64,000 nt of DNA from Chthoniobacter sp. GTDB lineage: Bacteria > Verrucomicrobiota > Verrucomicrobiia > Chthoniobacterales > Chthoniobacteraceae. The stretch is taken from the NCBI GenBank assembly GCA_021414005.1, contig JAIOPH010000023.1, forward strand, positions 1 through 64,000, in the 5' to 3' direction. Under the pieces are notes generated by a model. That model was given only the letters and a program-made list of their open reading frames with translations. It was not told the DNA's origin and searched no databases. The translations under genes and the position numbers were made by a program. Shown one piece after another: positions 20,465 through 30,500 of the stretch. How positions within the stretch are numbered: position 1 is the first letter of the stretch; the number at the start of each line of letters is the position of its first letter.

Positions 20465-21286
20465 TCAGCCGGTCGCCTTGGTCCCGTTCTGCACCTTCCA
20501 CTTTTCGATCAGCGCGTAAGCATTGTGGTTGTGGATGGACTCAAAATTTTCCGCCTCGATCCGATACCAGGTGATCTCCGCAACGTCGTCGGCCCGCGCG
20601 GCGACGCTGCGGACGAGGTCCTCGACGAAAACGGGATTTTCGTAGGCTCGCTCGGTCACGGCTTTCTCATCGGGCCGCTTGAGCAGGCTGTAGAGTTCGC
20701 TCGACGCGCTGTCTTCCACGAGTCGGATCATATCCTCGATCCACACCGGACGCGTGAAGCGGATGGAAAAGGTGACGTGGCCGCGCTGGTTGTGCGCGCC
20801 GTGGGCGCTGATCGCCTTCGAGCACGGGCAGAGCGTGGTCACCGGCACGATGGCGGTGACCACGAAATCCACTACGCCATTTTCCAGCGTCGCGGCGAAG
20901 CGCGCATTGTAGTCCATCATGCCCACGGCCCCGGTCACGGGTGCGGGTTTTGCGAGGAAAAAGGGGAACTCGAAATCCACATGCGCGCACGCCGAGTCGA
21001 GGCGTGCGGTGAGCTGGTGGAGGATAGTGCGGATGTTGTCCACATGCAGCTCGGGGCCGAATTCATTGAGCACCTCGACGAAGCGGCTCATGTGCGTGCC
21101 TTTGAAATGATGCGGCAGGTCCACGGTCAGCGCCGCCGTGGCGATGGTGTGCTGCACGTCGTGCGCCTTGTCGCGCACCTGCATGGGGTAGCGCAGCGCG
21201 CGCACGCCCACGCGGTCGATGGCGATTTGCCGGTCGTCGGGTTCGTTTTGAGTGTCTTTGAGCGGCGCAGGCGCGGGCGTTTCCAT
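20465..21286 (-). CDS. folE2: GTP cyclohydrolase FolE2 (type IB)
   Basis: 273-aa GTP cyclohydrolase IB, which converts GTP to dihydroneopterin triphosphate as the first step of folate synthesis. The metal-ligand cysteine is in T-T-L-C-P-C-S-K-A-I-S (Cys153/Cys155), with 'A-H-G-A-H-N-Q-R-G-H' directly after, as in the family. FolE2 replaces the zinc-dependent FolE in many bacteria and can use other metals. The start at 21286 (METPAPAPLK) leaves out 12 non-family residues. The thyA-folA genes lie divergently just beyond the next gene. Confidence 0.94.
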   Translation of the reverse strand: METPAPAPLKDTQNEPDDRQIAIDRVGVRALRYPMQVRDKAHDVQHTIATAALTVDLPHHFKGTHMSRFVEVLNEFGPELHVDNIRTILHQLTARLDSACAHVDFEFPFFLAKPAPVTGAVGMMDYNARFAATLENGVVDFVVTAIVPVTTLCPCSKAISAHGAHNQRGHVTFSIRFTRPVWIEDMIRLVEDSASSELYSLLKRPDEKAVTERAYENPVFVEDLVRSVAARADDVAEITWYRIEAENFESIHNHNAYALIEKWKVQNGTKATG

Positions 21287-21340
21287 GAGCGCAGAGGAAT
21301 AACACAAAACCTCGTACCGCAAACCGTGAATGCGAGCGAG

Positions 21341-21874
21341 TTACTCGCGATCGCGGCTGGTCAGGCGGTAGATGTCGCGGGACGCCGCCAAATAGGCACC
21401 GGCACCCATCGCCACGAGTCCCGCACCGCAATAGGCCATGAGCAGATCGCGATCTTTGGGATCAAGTGTGTTCGGCGCCATGATGATCGAACCGATCACG
21501 ATGATGGCGAAGAGGCCCATCAGGAGCAGGCGAGCCCAGGCGTTGCGGAGCCAGATCGCGATCAAAAGCGCGGTGATCCACAGCGCGCTGCCGAAAATGG
21601 CCGGGGTGGCGATACCCGGAACGCCGATGGGAAGGGCGTTCAGGAAAAGACCCTCGACCACGCAGAGCAGACAGAAAATCACGACCACGCCCCAGCGCGC
21701 CCGCACCACGTTGCCGTGCCGGCGGTGCTTGCGCGGGCGCGGCGGAGGTGGACGGCGCGGCTTTTGCATCGGCGGTCGGCGTTGGGGATTCGCACCGGCA
21801 GCAGCGGGCGGCTTCGGCTTTGGAGCGGGAGCGGGAGGTTGCTGGTTGGGTTCGGGGTCGGGGCCGGGAGGCAT
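21341..21874 (-). CDS. proline-rich hypothetical membrane protein
   Basis: 177-aa protein. Residues 1-55 are a cytoplasmic Pro/Lys/Arg-rich tail, followed by four hydrophobic helices (about 60-80, 88-107, 112-130 and 143-162). No family recognised. It is the first gene of the minus-strand unit with folE2 (54 bp gap) and is divergent from thyA, about 120 bp away. Proline-rich tails of this kind often mediate weak protein contacts, but nothing specific can be said. Confidence 0.6.
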   Translation of the reverse strand: MPPGPDPEPNQQPPAPAPKPKPPAAAGANPQRRPPMQKPRRPPPPRPRKHRRHGNVVRARWGVVVIFCLLCVVEGLFLNALPIGVPGIATPAIFGSALWITALLIAIWLRNAWARLLLMGLFAIIVIGSIIMAPNTLDPKDRDLLMAYCGAGLVAMGAGAYLAASRDIYRLTSRDRE

Positions 21875-21996
21875 GGGAAATTGCGGCGGAAACTGAATCC
21901 TTTTTCCCAGCGGAGCCAGTCGAAAGTGCCATTCATGGCGAAATCCATTCCGCTACTTGCCTACGGCTTCCAGCGTCGGGCATGCTCGGCATTTCC

Positions 21997-22791
21997 ATGC
22001 GCGAATATCACGACCTCCTCCGCCTCGTCCTCGACCGCGGCAGCTTCAAGCCCGACCGCACTGGCACCGGCACGTATTCCATTTTCGGCGCGCAGGCCCG
22101 CTTCGATCTCCGCGCCGGCTTTCCTCTTCTCACCACGAAGAAACTGCATCTCCGCTCGATCATCCACGAACTGCTCTGGTTCCTCGCCGGCGACACGAAT
22201 GTCCGCTACCTGCGCGAAAACGGCGTGACTATCTGGGACGAATGGGCCGGGGAGGACGGCGGCCTCGGCCGCGTTTATGGCGCGCAGTGGTGCGACTGGC
22301 GCACCGCCGACGGACGCTCGATCAATCAAATCGACGACGTGATCGCGCAGATCAAGGTGAACCCAGACTCCCGCCGTCTCATCGTCAGCGCATGGAATCC
22401 CGGCGAGATCGCGCAAATGGCGCTGCCGCCCTGCCACGCGCTCTTCCAATTTTTCGTTCTCGATGGTCGCCTGAGCTGCCAGCTCTACCAGCGCAGCGCC
22501 GACCTCTTCCTTGGCGTTCCCTTCAACATCGCCAGCTACGCGCTCCTCACCATGATGGTCGCGCAAGTCACGGGCCTCGTGCCCGGTGATTTCGTCCATA
22601 CTTTCGGCGACCTGCACCTTTACGCCAACCACCTCGACCAGGCCCGCGAGCAACTCGCCCGCGACTCTCGCCCGCTCCCGACCATGACGCTCAACCCCAC
22701 GATCCGCGACATCCACGCGTTTCGTTTTGAAGATTTCACCCTCACCGGCTACGACCCGCACCCGGCGATCAAAGCGGCCATCGCGGTATGA
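21997..22791 (+). CDS. thyA: thymidylate synthase ThyA
   Basis: 264 aa, the same length as E. coli ThyA. It methylates dUMP to dTMP with methylene-tetrahydrofolate. Residues D-R-T-G-T-G-T (20-26) and the catalytic Cys146 in [12 protein letters not shown] are present, as are Q-L-Y-Q-R-S-A-D and the C-terminal G-Y-D-P-H-P. I chose the ATG at 21997 (MREYHDLL), which aligns with the E. coli start; a second ATG lies 15 bp upstream. folA follows after a 118-bp gap, giving the dTMP-folate recycling pair. Confidence 0.97.
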   Translation: MREYHDLLRLVLDRGSFKPDRTGTGTYSIFGAQARFDLRAGFPLLTTKKLHLRSIIHELLWFLAGDTNVRYLRENGVTIWDEWAGEDGGLGRVYGAQWCDWRTADGRSINQIDDVIAQIKVNPDSRRLIVSAWNPGEIAQMALPPCHALFQFFVLDGRLSCQLYQRSADLFLGVPFNIASYALLTMMVAQVTGLVPGDFVHTFGDLHLYANHLDQAREQLARDSRPLPTMTLNPTIRDIHAFRFEDFTLTGYDPHPAIKAAIAV

Positions 22792-22803
22792 ACAGCATGG
22801 GTT

Positions 22804-22891
22804 TCGCACAAATGCACAAGGGCGCAAAGAATCAGGATGGTGGAGAGTCTCCGATATATCCGCCTCTTCGTGCCTTGGTGCCTTTGTGCGA
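22804..22891. repeat. imperfect inverted repeat between thyA and folA
   Basis: The arms 22804-22830 and 22865-22891 are imperfect reverse complements about 27 bp long. The left arm reads CGCACAAATGCACAAGG and the right arm GTGCCTTGGTGCCTTTG. The spacer holds a smaller palindrome-like GGAGAGTCTCC. The right arm resembles a 'cttcgtgcctttgtg' dispersed repeat I recall from many bacterial genomes. It would form a hairpin in the thyA-folA transcript. Confidence 0.65.
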
Positions 22892-22909
22892 GCCCCTCCT
22901 TTCCACCCC

Positions 22910-23371
22910 ATGAAGGCCATCGCCGCCATGTCGCTCAACCGCGTGATCGGACGCGCGGGCCAGATTCCGTGGCATCTGCCGGAAGACTTCCGCTGGTTCA
23001 AGCGCGTGACCACCGGCCATGTCGTCCTCATGGGGCGCAAAACCTACGAGTCGATTGGGAAGCCGCTGCCCGATCGCACGAATATCGTGCTCACGCGGCG
23101 GCCCGCGGAAATCACTGGCGTGACCGTGCTGCACGACCTCTCCGCCTTGTCCGAAAGCAGCTACGCGCCACGCGAAATTTTTGTCATCGGTGGAGCGGAT
23201 CTTTACCAGCAACTGCTGCCGAAGTGCCGCGAGCTTTACCTCAGCGTCGTGCAGCGCGAAGTGGAGGGAGACGCGTTCTTTCCGCCTTTTGAGGATCGCT
23301 TTGAATTGCTCGACGTGCCGCTGCGTGCGGCTGAATTCGAGGTGCGGCACTACCGCAATCTCCACGCATGA
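22910..23371 (+). CDS. folA: dihydrofolate reductase FolA
   Basis: 153-aa NADPH-dependent dihydrofolate reductase that regenerates tetrahydrofolate after ThyA. Family signatures: M-K-A-I-A-A-M-S-L-N-R-V-I-G at the start, I-P-W-H-L-P-E-D-F-R-W-F-K (catalytic acidic residue), G-R-K-T-Y-E-S-I-G-K-P-L-P and V-I-G-G-A-D-L-Y. The ATG at 22910 follows a spacer containing the inverted repeat. The stop overlaps the ATG of the next gene (ATGA), so the lipase-like gene is translationally coupled. Confidence 0.97.
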   Translation: MKAIAAMSLNRVIGRAGQIPWHLPEDFRWFKRVTTGHVVLMGRKTYESIGKPLPDRTNIVLTRRPAEITGVTVLHDLSALSESSYAPREIFVIGGADLYQQLLPKCRELYLSVVQREVEGDAFFPPFEDRFELLDVPLRAAEFEVRHYRNLHA

Positions 23372-24024
23372 ACCGCCGCCTTTTTGCACTCGCCGTGGCG
23401 CTCGCCACCGTCTTCTCTGCCGGCGTGTCCGCTGCCGAAACCGCCCCGCGCAATCCCGTGCTGCTCATCCACGGCATCAAGGACGACGCCCGCAAAATGG
23501 AGCCGATGGCGCGCCACCTCCGCGCGCAGGGCTGGGATGCGAAGACCATGAGCTTCCGCCCGAGTTGGGGGCAGAAGGGGCTCGATGTCCTCGCGGGTCA
23601 GGTCGCGCAGTTCATCGCGGAAAACTATGCGCCTGACGAAAAGATCGACCTCGTCGCCTTTAGCATGGGCGGGCTCGTCACGCGCTACTACTTGCAGCGC
23701 CTCGGCGGACTCGACCGCGTCCAGCGCTACGTCACCCTCTCCACGCCACATCGCGGCACGCTACTCGCGTATTTCCTCCCGAATGACGGCTGCCGCCAAA
23801 TGCGCCCCGGCAGCGCTTTTCTCCGCGATCTCGCCAGCGATGCCCACCGTCTCGCACCGCTCGACTTCACCAGCTTCTGGACGCCGCTCGACACCATCAT
23901 CGTCCCGCCCCGCAGTTCGGTCATCCCGCAGGCGCGCAACGAACGCATGGTCATCGCCGCGCATCCGCTTATGGTCTGGCAGCCCGTCATGCACCGCGCC
24001 GTCGCCACCGCGCTCAGTCGCTAA
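23368..24024 (+). CDS. secreted triacylglycerol lipase-like alpha/beta hydrolase
   Basis: 218-aa alpha/beta hydrolase with a signal peptide (residues 1-23). The oxyanion region is L-L-I-H-G-I (33-38) and the nucleophile is Ser99 in A-F-S-M-G-G-L. His198 (A-A-H-P-L) is a plausible catalytic histidine. The layout fits the LipA/PGAP1-like lipases that act on esters outside the cytoplasm. It is coupled to folA by a 4-bp overlap, and its 3' end overlaps the convergent DUF5519 gene by 11 bp. Why a lipase follows folA is not evident. Confidence 0.85.
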   Translation: MNRRLFALAVALATVFSAGVSAAETAPRNPVLLIHGIKDDARKMEPMARHLRAQGWDAKTMSFRPSWGQKGLDVLAGQVAQFIAENYAPDEKIDLVAFSMGGLVTRYYLQRLGGLDRVQRYVTLSTPHRGTLLAYFLPNDGCRQMRPGSAFLRDLASDAHRLAPLDFTSFWTPLDTIIVPPRSSVIPQARNERMVIAAHPLMVWQPVMHRAVATALSR

Positions 24025-24427
24025 CCTCAGCGGCGAGGACGAGGAGTTCGCAGGCGGCGGCCGCGTCCTTTTTCTCGCGGACCCAGAAACTGATCCAGCC
24101 CGATTCCGTGAAAACGTGGTGCGGTTGAGCGCGGTTGGCGGCTACGAGGAGGTCGCGCTGGGCGCGGCCGACGCGCAGGTCGAGCAGGCCGTTGCCGTGG
24201 AGGTGGCCGAGTTCGCGCGGGCCGCGGGCAAACTCGGTGCCGCCGAGCCGGTGCGTGCGGAGGCGCACGCCGGGCAGAGCGAGCGCCCGCTTTTCGATCT
24301 CCTGCATCGCGGCCAGCCGCGCCGGATGCGCGAGGCCGGTCCAGGCGAGCAGCGCGGCATCGAAAAGCTGCGGCAGGCCGGGCACGCGCGCGAGCCAGCG
24401 CAGGCGATGCACGACGAAGCGGAACAT
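24014..24427 (-). CDS. DUF5519/'luciferase domain' family protein
   Basis: 137-aa protein with the pattern of the small family called DUF5519 or luciferase-domain: 'H-R-L-G-G-T-E-F-A-R-G', 'R-E-L-G-H-L-H-G-N-G-L-L-D-L', 'A-Q-P-H-H-V-F-T-E-S-G-W-I-S-F'. Despite the name no bioluminescence role is implied. It begins 3 bp after the stop of the SRPBCC membrane gene, so the two form an operon. Confidence 0.72.
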   Translation of the reverse strand: MFRFVVHRLRWLARVPGLPQLFDAALLAWTGLAHPARLAAMQEIEKRALALPGVRLRTHRLGGTEFARGPRELGHLHGNGLLDLRVGRAQRDLLVAANRAQPHHVFTESGWISFWVREKKDAAAACELLVLAAEVSD

Positions 24428-24430
24428 CGC

Positions 24431-25372
24431 TCAGCTTTCCGCCAGCCGCTGCACATGGCGCATCACGCGCAGATGCACGGCGCGCGTCATGTCGCTCGTC
24501 CAGAGGTCGAAATACCACAGCGGCCGCACATGCAGCGTGTACCAGCTCGTGCCGATGAGCGTGGTCGTGCCGTCGTGGTTGTCGCGCAGCTCAAAGCGTC
24601 CGCGATGCAGCGTGATGTGGCCGTAGGCTTCGGGATGCGTGGGCTGCTCGATGATGTCGAACGTCAGCCGCTCGTTCGGTAAAAACTCCGCGATCCTTTC
24701 CTTGATCACGATGCCGTCGCTGAACTTGCACTGCCGGTCCGCGCCGACGAAATCGCCGCCGTTCGTGGTCTCCATGGGGTAGGGGAGGCCGAGGCGAAAA
24801 ATCCAGTAGCCCGGCTGGTCGGGCACCTCGGGAAAAGCAAGGACGTGCGGCCAGACCTTCGCGGGCGGCGCGTGGATCAAAATCTCGTCAGCCACCGCGC
24901 CCATCTCATCCGCCCGCCGCGCGGCTTCGCCATAGGTGAGCAGCGCGAGCAGGGGCAGGACGCTCAGCCGGAGTCGTGCGTCGCTGGGCCGAAACCACAC
25001 CCGCCCGAGCAGCGCGCCGCACAGGATCATCACGTAAAGCGCGGGCGCGGCGATGACGAGGCAGACCGCGCCTTCGCGGATGAAGACCGCTGCGCCAGCG
25101 AGTCCGAGCAAAGTCGTGGTCAGCGAGTGAATGAGGCAGTCACCAATCGTCGGCGACAACCGCCGCCAGCACCAAGCGGCCACCAGTCCGCCGACCATCG
25201 GCACCAGCGCGAGGCTCGGCACGGACAGCCAGTCATTGGACGATTCGTGGACGATCTTGAGCAGCTGCTCGATGCCAAGGAACAACGCTCCCGAGACGAC
25301 GTTCGCCGCGATCATCCCGACCGTCAGCGGTAGCAACCGGCCCGGCGGCGGCTTGGCGGTCGGCTCGCTCAT
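24431..25372 (-). CDS. membrane protein with C-terminal SRPBCC (polyketide cyclase-like) domain
   Basis: 313-aa fusion. Residues about 12-150 contain four or five hydrophobic helices. Residues about 165-310 form an SRPBCC/START-like domain: 'I-L-I-H-A-P-P-A-K-V-W-P-H-V', 'E-R-I-A-E-F-L-P-N-E-R-L-T-F-D' and 'H-I-T-L-H-R-G-R-F-E-L' precede a long C-terminal helix. SRPBCC domains bind hydrophobic ligands, so a membrane-lipid-related role is possible but unproven. It starts 12 bp after the GlyRS stop and is followed directly by DUF5519. Confidence 0.75.
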   Translation of the reverse strand: MSEPTAKPPPGRLLPLTVGMIAANVVSGALFLGIEQLLKIVHESSNDWLSVPSLALVPMVGGLVAAWCWRRLSPTIGDCLIHSLTTTLLGLAGAAVFIREGAVCLVIAAPALYVMILCGALLGRVWFRPSDARLRLSVLPLLALLTYGEAARRADEMGAVADEILIHAPPAKVWPHVLAFPEVPDQPGYWIFRLGLPYPMETTNGGDFVGADRQCKFSDGIVIKERIAEFLPNERLTFDIIEQPTHPEAYGHITLHRGRFELRDNHDGTTTLIGTSWYTLHVRPLWYFDLWTSDMTRAVHLRVMRHVQRLAES

Positions 25373-25384
25373 GCGGGCGCGCGG

Positions 25385-27427
25385 TTATTGCACCTGCGGC
25401 AGCAGCAGCCCGAGCAGGTCCGCGATTTTCACCCGCTCCTGCCGTCCGTCGTCGCGATGCCGCAGCGTTACGGTGTCCAGCAGTTCGGGACCATTCTCGC
25501 CGATGGTGTCGAAGTCGATCGTCACGCCGAACGGCGTGCCCGCTTCGTCCTGCCGGGCGTAGCGGCGGCCGATGTTGCCGGTTTCGTCGTAGAAGCAGTT
25601 CATCTGGCGCTTGAGCATTTCGTAAACGGCACGGGCTTTGGCCACGAGTTCGGGCTTGTTCTTGAGCAGCGGGAAAACGCCGACCTTCACCGGCGCAACG
25701 CGCGGATGGAAACGCAGCACAGTGCGCTTCTCGATCTTGCCGTTTACATCGGCCTTTTCCTCCTCGTGATACGCTGCCGCGAGGATGGCGAGCGCGAGGC
25801 GGTCGAGTCCGGCGGACGGCTCGATGACGTGCGGGACATACTGGCCTTTGAAAAGCTTCTCGCAAAACTCCTGCGCCGCGGCGCGGGCGGCGTCCTCGGG
25901 CTTGCCGTTTTTCGCGGCACGCGAGGCCCATTCGTCCTGCACACTGGCGACAAACACGTTCTTGGCTGCGTCATCCAGCTTTCCGGCGGCGGCGCGGAGT
26001 TCTTCGTCGAAAATCTCCTGGCTCTTGCCGCTGTGCTTCTGGTGCTGCGAGAGGTCGAAGTCGCTGCGCGCGGCGATGCCTTCCAACTCCTCGGTGCCGA
26101 AGGGAAACTTGAAAAGGATGTCCACGCAGGCGCGGGCGTAGTGCGCGAGTTCGTCCGGCTTCTGCCGGTGGTAATCGAGCAGGTCCGCGCCGAGGCCGAT
26201 GCCGTCGTAGTAGGCCACGCGCTGCTTCTCCCAATAGTGATGCCACATCTCCCAGCCCCAATTCGGCTGCGGCGTGGAAAGATCGGCGCCCTCGCTCCAA
26301 GTCGCGACCGCGCCATGCAGGATGCGGATCGCCTCATCCGGCGCGATGAAGAACTCCAGTTCCATCTGCTCAAACTCGCGCGAGCGGAAAGTGAAGTTGC
26401 GCGGCGTGACCTCGTTCCGAAACGCCTTGCCGATCTGGCAGATGCCGAACGGCACCTTCTGCCGCGACGAGTCCACGACGTTCTTGAATTGTGCGAAGAT
26501 CGCCTGCGCGGTTTCGGGGCGGAGATAGGCTTTGTCGTCGTCAGAAGCAGTTGCGCCGACGAAGGTGTGAAACATCAGGTTGAACGGCTTTGGCTCGGTG
26601 AGTTGGGCACCGTTCTCGGGGTTGAAGGCACGAGAGTTCTCGACCTTCGCGGTAGTCTCGCCGAGGAGAGTGGGGTTCGTCAGTCCGCGCGCGGCATAAT
26701 ACTGCTGCGCAATTTTCCTAGCACTTTCCGGAGGTTTCCCGGCGGGAAGAAGAACGGAGAATGACTCAAGCACCGCATCGCTGCTCTCAAGCAACACAGG
26801 AACGAGTCGGTCTTGGTATTGAGCGCTCATAATGATTCGAGGCATTCCCTCCACGAGCGTTTCGAACGCCGACTCCTTGAACTGCGGTGTCGTCAAATGA
26901 AATGCCAAGTCTGCATCGCTCATCTCTGCTCCGCCGGCTTTAGTTTTCAAAGCCGCTCGCAATTCCGGCGACATTCCGAAGGTGTGCTTTATGAAGAACT
27001 CGCTGACCGACGTATTTTCGATCTCCAAGAAAGCCTTCGCAGTAGCCTCAAGTGTGGCTGCCCCTGCTGCACCGCCAAACGTATAGACAGTGCCACTCTG
27101 CGGCTCGACGTGATCCGCGCGAAAGCGCTTCTTCGTCACGAGGCAATCCGCCATCGGATCGCTGAACGTGTCCACATGGCCCGACGCTTTCCAGATGCCC
27201 GGGTGCATGATGATCGTCGCATCGAGGCCCACGACATCCTCGCGGTCGCGAGTCATCGCGCGCCACCAAGTGTCGCGGAGGTTGCGCTTCAGCTCCGCGC
27301 CGAGCGGGCCGTAGTCCCAGAATCCGTTGATTCCCCCGTAGATTTCCGAGCTTTGAAAAATGAAGCCGCGCCGCTTGCACAGCGACACGATTTTTTCCAT
27401 CAACGGGGTCTCTTTGGGCTGGCTCAT
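25385..27427 (-). CDS. glyQS: glycyl-tRNA synthetase, alpha2 (eukaryote/Gram-positive) type
   Basis: 680-aa class II synthetase of the single-chain alpha2 type. Family segments: S-S-E-I-Y-G-G-I-N-G-F-W-D-Y-G-P-L-G (27-44), H-V-D-T-F-S-D-P-M (84-92), L-T-E-P-K-P-F-N-L-M-F (276-286), Y-L-R-P-E-T-A-Q and a C-terminal anticodon-binding domain. The start at 27427 (MSQPKETP) omits 35 non-family residues. Residues about 108-275, between R-A-D-H-V and L-T-E-P, are long and atypical: the usual C-P-x-C-G zinc-type motif is absent and the DNA there has lower GC (about 53% against about 63% in a flanking line). The rest looks fully functional. Confidence 0.93.
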   Translation of the reverse strand: MSQPKETPLMEKIVSLCKRRGFIFQSSEIYGGINGFWDYGPLGAELKRNLRDTWWRAMTRDREDVVGLDATIIMHPGIWKASGHVDTFSDPMADCLVTKKRFRADHVEPQSGTVYTFGGAAGAATLEATAKAFLEIENTSVSEFFIKHTFGMSPELRAALKTKAGGAEMSDADLAFHLTTPQFKESAFETLVEGMPRIIMSAQYQDRLVPVLLESSDAVLESFSVLLPAGKPPESARKIAQQYYAARGLTNPTLLGETTAKVENSRAFNPENGAQLTEPKPFNLMFHTFVGATASDDDKAYLRPETAQAIFAQFKNVVDSSRQKVPFGICQIGKAFRNEVTPRNFTFRSREFEQMELEFFIAPDEAIRILHGAVATWSEGADLSTPQPNWGWEMWHHYWEKQRVAYYDGIGLGADLLDYHRQKPDELAHYARACVDILFKFPFGTEELEGIAARSDFDLSQHQKHSGKSQEIFDEELRAAAGKLDDAAKNVFVASVQDEWASRAAKNGKPEDAARAAAQEFCEKLFKGQYVPHVIEPSAGLDRLALAILAAAYHEEEKADVNGKIEKRTVLRFHPRVAPVKVGVFPLLKNKPELVAKARAVYEMLKRQMNCFYDETGNIGRRYARQDEAGTPFGVTIDFDTIGENGPELLDTVTLRHRDDGRQERVKIADLLGLLLPQVQ

Positions 27428-27571
27428 AGGGGCGTGGAAAGTGGGGGCGTGCCCCACAACTCTCAAGCCGAAAGTCGGCGCGCACGTTCGGCCCCGCGCC
27501 GGGCGATTTCCACCCGACACGATCATCTTCACTTCTACTTTTCGCCATCAGGGGTTATCTCCGCACCTCCC

Positions 27572-30500
27572 ATGATTCGGGTTTGCCACATCGCCCTCGC
27601 CGCACTTCTGGCCGTCTCCGCGCGCGCCTCCTCCAGCGTTGCGCCGGAGGAGGCGGAGTTTTTTGAAAAGAGCATCCGCCCGGTGCTGGCGAGCGAGTGC
27701 TACGAGTGCCACGGGGCGAAGAAGCAGAAGGGCGGGCTGCGGCTGGACTTTCGCGACGGTTGGAAAAAAGGCGGCGAATCCGGCGCGGTCATCGTGCCGG
27801 GCCGGCCGGGGCAGAGCCTGCTGTTGAAATCCATTCGCCACGAAGACCCCGATCTCAAGATGCCCACGAAGCGTCCGAAGCTGAGCGACGCGGTGATTGC
27901 CAGTTTTGAAAAATGGATCGCCCTCGGCGCGCCCGATCCGCGCGACGAGCCGCCGAAGGCCGACGCCGCCGTGTCGTGGGAGCGCCTGCTCGCCGATCGC
28001 AAGACGTGGTGGAGCCTCCAGCCGGTGCGCCCGGCCACGCCGCCCGCCGTGCAGCAGCCCGGCTGGTCCGCGCATCCCGTCGATCGTTTTCTCCTCGCGA
28101 AAATGGACGCGCACAACCTCACGCCTGCCGCCGACGCCGATCCGCGCGCGGTGCTCCGGCGCCTCACTTTCGCGCTCACCGGACTGCCGCCCACGGCGGA
28201 GGAGACCGCATCCTTTGTCGAAGCCGTCGGCCGCGATCTGCCCGCCGCTGTCGCCGCCGCGGCGGACCGCCTGCTCGCGAGTCCGCGCTTCGGCGAGCAC
28301 TGGGCGCGGCACTGGATGGATCTCGTCCGTTTCGCCGAGACCCACGGCAGCGAGGGCGATCCCGACATCCCGCAGGCGTGGCGCTACCGCGACTATCTCA
28401 TCCGCGCGTTCAACACCGACGTGCCGCTCGACCAGCTCATCCGCGAGCATCTCGCTGGCGATCTGCTCGAAATGCCGCGCTGGAATCCCGACGAGAAAAT
28501 CAACGAAAGCCTCCTCGGTCTCACGCACCTGCGGCTCGTTGAGCACGGCTTCCAGCCTGTGGACACGCGCGACGAGCAGGTGAAGGTCATTGATAGCCAG
28601 ATCGACGTGGCGATGAAGGCCTTCCAGGCGCTCACCGTTTCGTGCGCGCGCTGTCACGATCACAAATTCGATGCCATCAGCCAGCGCGACTACTACGCGC
28701 TCGCCGGTGTCTTTGAGAGCAGCCGGCCCGCGATGGTCACGATCGACGCGCCCGAGTTGCTCGCGCAAAACACGGCGGAGTTGCAGGCGTTGAAAACGAA
28801 AATCCGCGCTGGTCTCGTCGCCGCGTGGAAAGAAGAGCCCGCCCGTATTTCCGCGCGTCTGCTCGCCGGGGAAAAAATGGCCGAACCCGCCGTCGCGCCC
28901 GAAACCAAAGGGAAAGCGAAGGCGAAGGGGGCTCCTTCGGAGAAAGAGAATCCGCTCAACCTCTGGACCACGCTGCACGACCTCAGCGGCGACGCGATGG
29001 CGAAGGCGTGGACGGATTTGGCAGACGCCGAACGCCAGCGCGCGCCCGCCGTTGAGCCGCGCGCGAGCCGTCGCTGGAATTTCGCCGACGGCTCCGGCGA
29101 CTACGCCGCGTGCTTCCACTACGGCACCGGACTCGCCCCCGCACCCGGCGCGTGCGGCGACTTTTCCATCGCGTCGGAAGGCGACCGCGTGCTCACCGGC
29201 CTGCTCCCCGCGGGCGTGGCCACGCACCGGCTTTCCACGAAACACGGCGGCGTCTTCACCACGCCGGGATTTCGCGTGGAGACAGACTCGATCACCGTGC
29301 GCGCCTGGGGCGGCGGCGGCGCGCAGGTGCGGCTCATCGCGGATGGCTACCCCATCGGCACGAACCCGATCTTTCCCCGCGCCCAACTCGGCCGCGACGA
29401 GCCCGCCTGGCTCCGCCTCGACACCGCCTATCGCAAAGGCACCTGGGCCTATCTCGAGTTCGCCACCGCCGACGACCAGACCCGCCCGGAGAAACGTGAC
29501 AGCGAGCGCTCGTGGTTCGGCGTCAGCGAGATCGTCTGCGGCCCCGTCGGGAAGCCGGGACTGACGCCATTCACCGCGCTGCTTCGTGGTGCTCCGCCGC
29601 GTTCCGCCGGGGAACTCGCGCAGCGCTACGCCGACGCCCTCGCCACCGCGCTTGCCGCGTGGGGCGACTCCCGCCTCGATGAAGCGCAGCGCCTCCTGCT
29701 CGATGCGCTGATCCGCCGCGAAACCCTGCCGAGCAAAATCGCAGACCTCGCCGCCTTGGCACCGCTCATGACCGAATACCGCCGGCTCGAAGCCGGGATT
29801 CCCGTGCCCCGCCGCGCGCCCGGCGTGTTCGAGGCCGAGAGCCGGGACGCGGCCTTCCTCCCGCGCGGCGATCCCCTCCAGCCCGGCGAGCCCGTCCCGC
29901 GCGGTTACCTCGGAGTCTTTGGCGGCGCGCCTTTTCACGAGAGCAAAAGCGGACGTCTCGAGCTCTCTCGCGCTATCACCGATCCGCGAAATCCGCTCAC
30001 CGCCCGCGTCATGGCGAACCGCATTTGGCTCCATGTCTTTGGCCGCGGCCTCGTCGCCACGCCGGACAATTTCGGCCGCATGGGCGCATCGCCGACCCAT
30101 CCCGAGCTGCTCGACTTCCTCGCCGCGCGCCTCGCCGAGGATGGCTGGTCGCTGAAAAAGACGCTGCGCTTTCTCGTGACCACGCGCGCCTTTGGCCGCG
30201 CCAGCGAGCCCCCGCCCGCCGCCCGCGAACGCGACGGCGCGAATGATCTGCTCACCCACTTCCCCGTCCGCCGCCTCGGAGCCGAAGCGGTGCGCGACTC
30301 CCTCCTCGCCATCTCCGGGCGGCTCGCACCTGCCCAGCCCGGCCCCGGCTTCGCCGTCGGCGACCGCGGCGACAAACTGCGCGCCAGCGTCTATCTCACC
30401 ATCCGCCGCAACGCCCTCAGCCCCTTCCTCGAAGTCTTCGACGCTCCCAAACCGTTCACCACCATCGGCCTCCGCGACACCACCAATGTCCCCGCGCAAT

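Noticed and set aside
26602..27106. Intein in GlyRS
   Set aside because: The segment lacks the N-terminal Cys/Ser block and C-terminal His-Asn splice motifs, and the flanks do not suggest an extein junction.
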